Shown: piece after piece, positions 62,252-64,000 of the stretch
How the letters are laid out: the number at the start of each line of letters is the position of its first letter
How positions within the stretch are numbered: the first letter of the stretch is position 1
From: Triplophysa rosa
Taxonomy: Eukaryota > Chordata > Actinopteri > Cypriniformes > Nemacheilidae
Direction of reading: 5' to 3'
Assembly: GCF_024868665.1 (NCBI RefSeq)
Contig: NC_079913.1
Span: 3,759,951 to 3,823,950, forward strand
Length of the DNA: 64,000 nt
Notes under the pieces: generated by a model
Told to the model about the DNA's origin: nothing
What the model saw: the letters and a program-made list of their open reading frames with translations, nothing else
Databases searched by the model: none
Made by a program: the position numbers and the translations under genes

Positions 62252-63692
62252 ATGGCAGGATTGCCCCGCAGGATCATTAAGGTATAATCTATATCATGAT
62301 TATTTTGTGCCTTATGCTCCGTTATTTTGGCGCACCGCAAGCGATGCGATGAAAATAATTGTTAATCCGCACGTGCTAGTGGCCCCCGCTCGCGCTGCAG
62401 CAGGGTGGCTCGCGCGCGTTCACTATTTATACATATAAACATTTCATAAAACATGATTAAATAACCTTAATGAAAAGAGCAGCATTGAGCAGTGTTCTCA
62501 GATCTCTCTGGTTGGTTTATGAGGCAATGTTTTAAATGATCAGATGTGCTATTATTACGTCACTTGAGATTCAGGGTGTGTTTATAAAGCTTTCTGCATG
62601 ACGCATGCACATGTTAGTAGTGCAGTGCAATATAAAACGCTCTGAAAATTAGCGTTTTTACTACAGGTGTGTAGATTTGATCCTAAATTAAATAAATCTC
62701 CCACGTTGAGCTGTCTTGTCAAACAGTTTCACATAATAATAGTAGACACAACTGAAAGTGCTTGTTGGTTAAAAATACAGAAAACAACGTTTAAATTGTG
62801 GATATTTAGTTTACAAAGCATCTAAAACAAAATGTTTCATTAAGATTTGTTTAATACAGTTAACCTGACAGACTGCTCATTTTCAATGAAATAAAAAAAT
62901 GAAACTGAACGTCAAATAACATTTATTTTCAAAACATTAACAATTTTAATGACATTTTATATCCTAAAAAAGTGCCATAGCTAGCTACACAATACACGTC
63001 GACGTCCTAAATTTTGTGTATTGTGATTTACTTTTACACCCCTTGTTGTGCTCAAGTAGCCAATCAGATTTGATCTGACAGGTTTTGTGTCTCTCTGTAG
63101 GAAACGCAGCGCTTGTTGGCAGAGCCTGTACCTGGTATCAAGGCGGAGCCGGATGAAGGGAACGCGCGATATTTCCATGTGGTCATCGCCGGTCCGCAGG
63201 ATTCACCCTTTGAAGGCGGAACGTTTAAACTGGAGCTGTTCCTCCCGGAGGAGTACCCCATGGCTGCTCCGAAGGTCCGTTTCATGACCAAAATCTACCA
63301 CCCCAACGTGGACAAGCTGGGCAGGATTTGTCTTGACATTTTGAAAGGTGCGTGCTTGTTTGTTCACTCTCACCTGTGTGGAAATATACCCGTGTGGCCA
63401 CTTCTAAACATCTTTTTGTCTTTGTAGATAAATGGTCTCCGGCTCTGCAGATCCGTACGGTGCTGCTGTCTATCCAGGCTCTGCTGAGTGCTCCGAACCC
63501 CGACGATCCGCTGGCCAATGATGTAGCCGAACAGTGGAAGAGCAACGAGGCTCAAGCCATCGAGACAGGTGCGTTCTCCATGAGTTTCTCAGCCATCATA
63601 AGAATTCAAGACATGAGAATCTGAGTTCTTTCACCTCTCTTACAGCCAGAACATGGACCAGGCTGTATGCCGGAAACAACATCGAGGTTTAG
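62252..63692 (+). CDS. ube2n: Ubiquitin-conjugating enzyme E2 N (Ubc13), 154 aa
   Basis: E2 enzyme that, with a UEV partner (UBE2V1/V2), builds Lys63-linked ubiquitin chains in NF-kB signalling and DNA-damage tolerance. Exons: 62252-62281, 63101-63347, 63428-63568, 63646-63692; 465 nt including TAG. Starts [20 protein letters not shown]. The UBC fold has the HPN motif at residues 77-79 ([18 protein letters not shown]), catalytic Cys87, and the conserved [20 protein letters not shown] helix. It ends [12 protein letters not shown], two residues longer than human UBE2N (152 aa). Practically identical to vertebrate orthologues. Exon 1 encodes just ten residues. The 3' UTR runs past 63692 towards the window edge. 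Confidence 0.98.
62282..63100 (+). other. ube2n: ube2n intron 1
   Basis: An 819-bp intron, CpG-rich for the first 150 bp (continuation of the promoter island) then AT-rich. No other feature seen. Confidence 0.6.
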
Positions 63693-64000
63693 AAGAAGAA
63701 GAAGAGACGTCAGCGAGGGTGTAACAATCTCCTCCTGTCTTCTATTGCATTTAAGGACACTTTCTCAGACATAAAAAACGGCAACAGAAAAAAATATGAT
63801 TCAAAACCAACTACTGCAGCCCATCGGGTGAGTGTATGATGTGTCAGTGAGTGGCTGTTCCCGGATCAGCTCAGAGCTAACATTCGCTCCAATATTTGAT
63901 CTTTCTGGCTTCGTGTGGTGACGGTCTGGAGTTCCTCACGGTCACTTCGCTGTGGCCGGTCTGAATGTGTCGTACAGTCTATCACAGTGGCTTTGACTGG
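63693..64000 (+). other. ube2n: ube2n 3' UTR
   Basis: Non-coding sequence after the ube2n stop to the window edge. No poly(A) signal in a convincing context is reached before the end. Confidence 0.5.

Overview
This window is vertebrate nuclear DNA, almost certainly from a ray-finned (teleost) fish and plausibly a cypriniform. Genes are split into many short GT-AG exons. The encoded proteins are close to vertebrate orthologues but with fish-like lengths and substitutions. Introns are full of (CA)n/(GT)n tracts, hAT-type DNA transposons, L2-clade LINE remnants and tRNA-derived SINEs. All exon coordinates were assembled by hand from splice signals, reading phase and remembered protein families; no alignment or database search was run.

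Layout. 1-3349: non-coding, with GA/GGA microsatellites and one possible first exon of an unidentified minus-strand gene (about 1952). 3350-4799 (-): yeats4 (GAS41), 7 coding exons, 226 aa. 4800-5402: divergent promoter. 5403-9144 (+): cpsf6, 9 coding exons, 544 aa, plus a candidate 105-nt cassette exon. 9145-19100: long cpsf6 3' region and intergenic DNA with two foldback MITEs, an old hAT relic and a well-preserved 1.14-kb non-autonomous hAT with a perfect 8-bp target duplication. About 19100-35570 (+): a fatty acyl-CoA reductase (FAR1/FAR2 family, probably far2) with a likely non-coding first exon 7 kb upstream, 11 coding exons, 515 aa. 38345-43052 (-): a Siglec/CD22-like immunoglobulin receptor with ITIM- and ITSM-like tyrosines, an assembly gap, a truncated duplicate Ig exon, and a SINE nested in an L2 LINE. 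46249-54390 (+): ano6 (TMEM16F), 20 coding exons, 912 aa. 55840-58833 (+): pwp1, 15 exons, 494 aa. 60506-61610 (+): mrpl42, 5 exons, 144 aa. 62252-63692 (+): ube2n (Ubc13), 4 exons, 154 aa.

From established knowledge, the human orthologues of yeats4, cpsf6, FAR2, ano6, pwp1, mrpl42 and ube2n all lie on human chromosome 12, so the window looks like a rearranged piece of one conserved ancestral linkage group. The genes are not an operon or pathway. They are mostly housekeeping: chromatin reading, mRNA 3'-end processing, ether-lipid/wax synthesis, lipid scrambling, ribosome biogenesis, mitochondrial translation and K63 ubiquitination. One lineage-variable immune receptor sits among them.

I did not see an unmistakable new biological system. 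The most interesting non-routine signals are the truncated but still in-frame Ig exon in the Siglec-like gene, a conserved-looking cpsf6 cassette exon, a predicted overlapping uORF on the far transcript, and an unnamed dispersed repeat family with four copies here, one of which carries a datable insertion.
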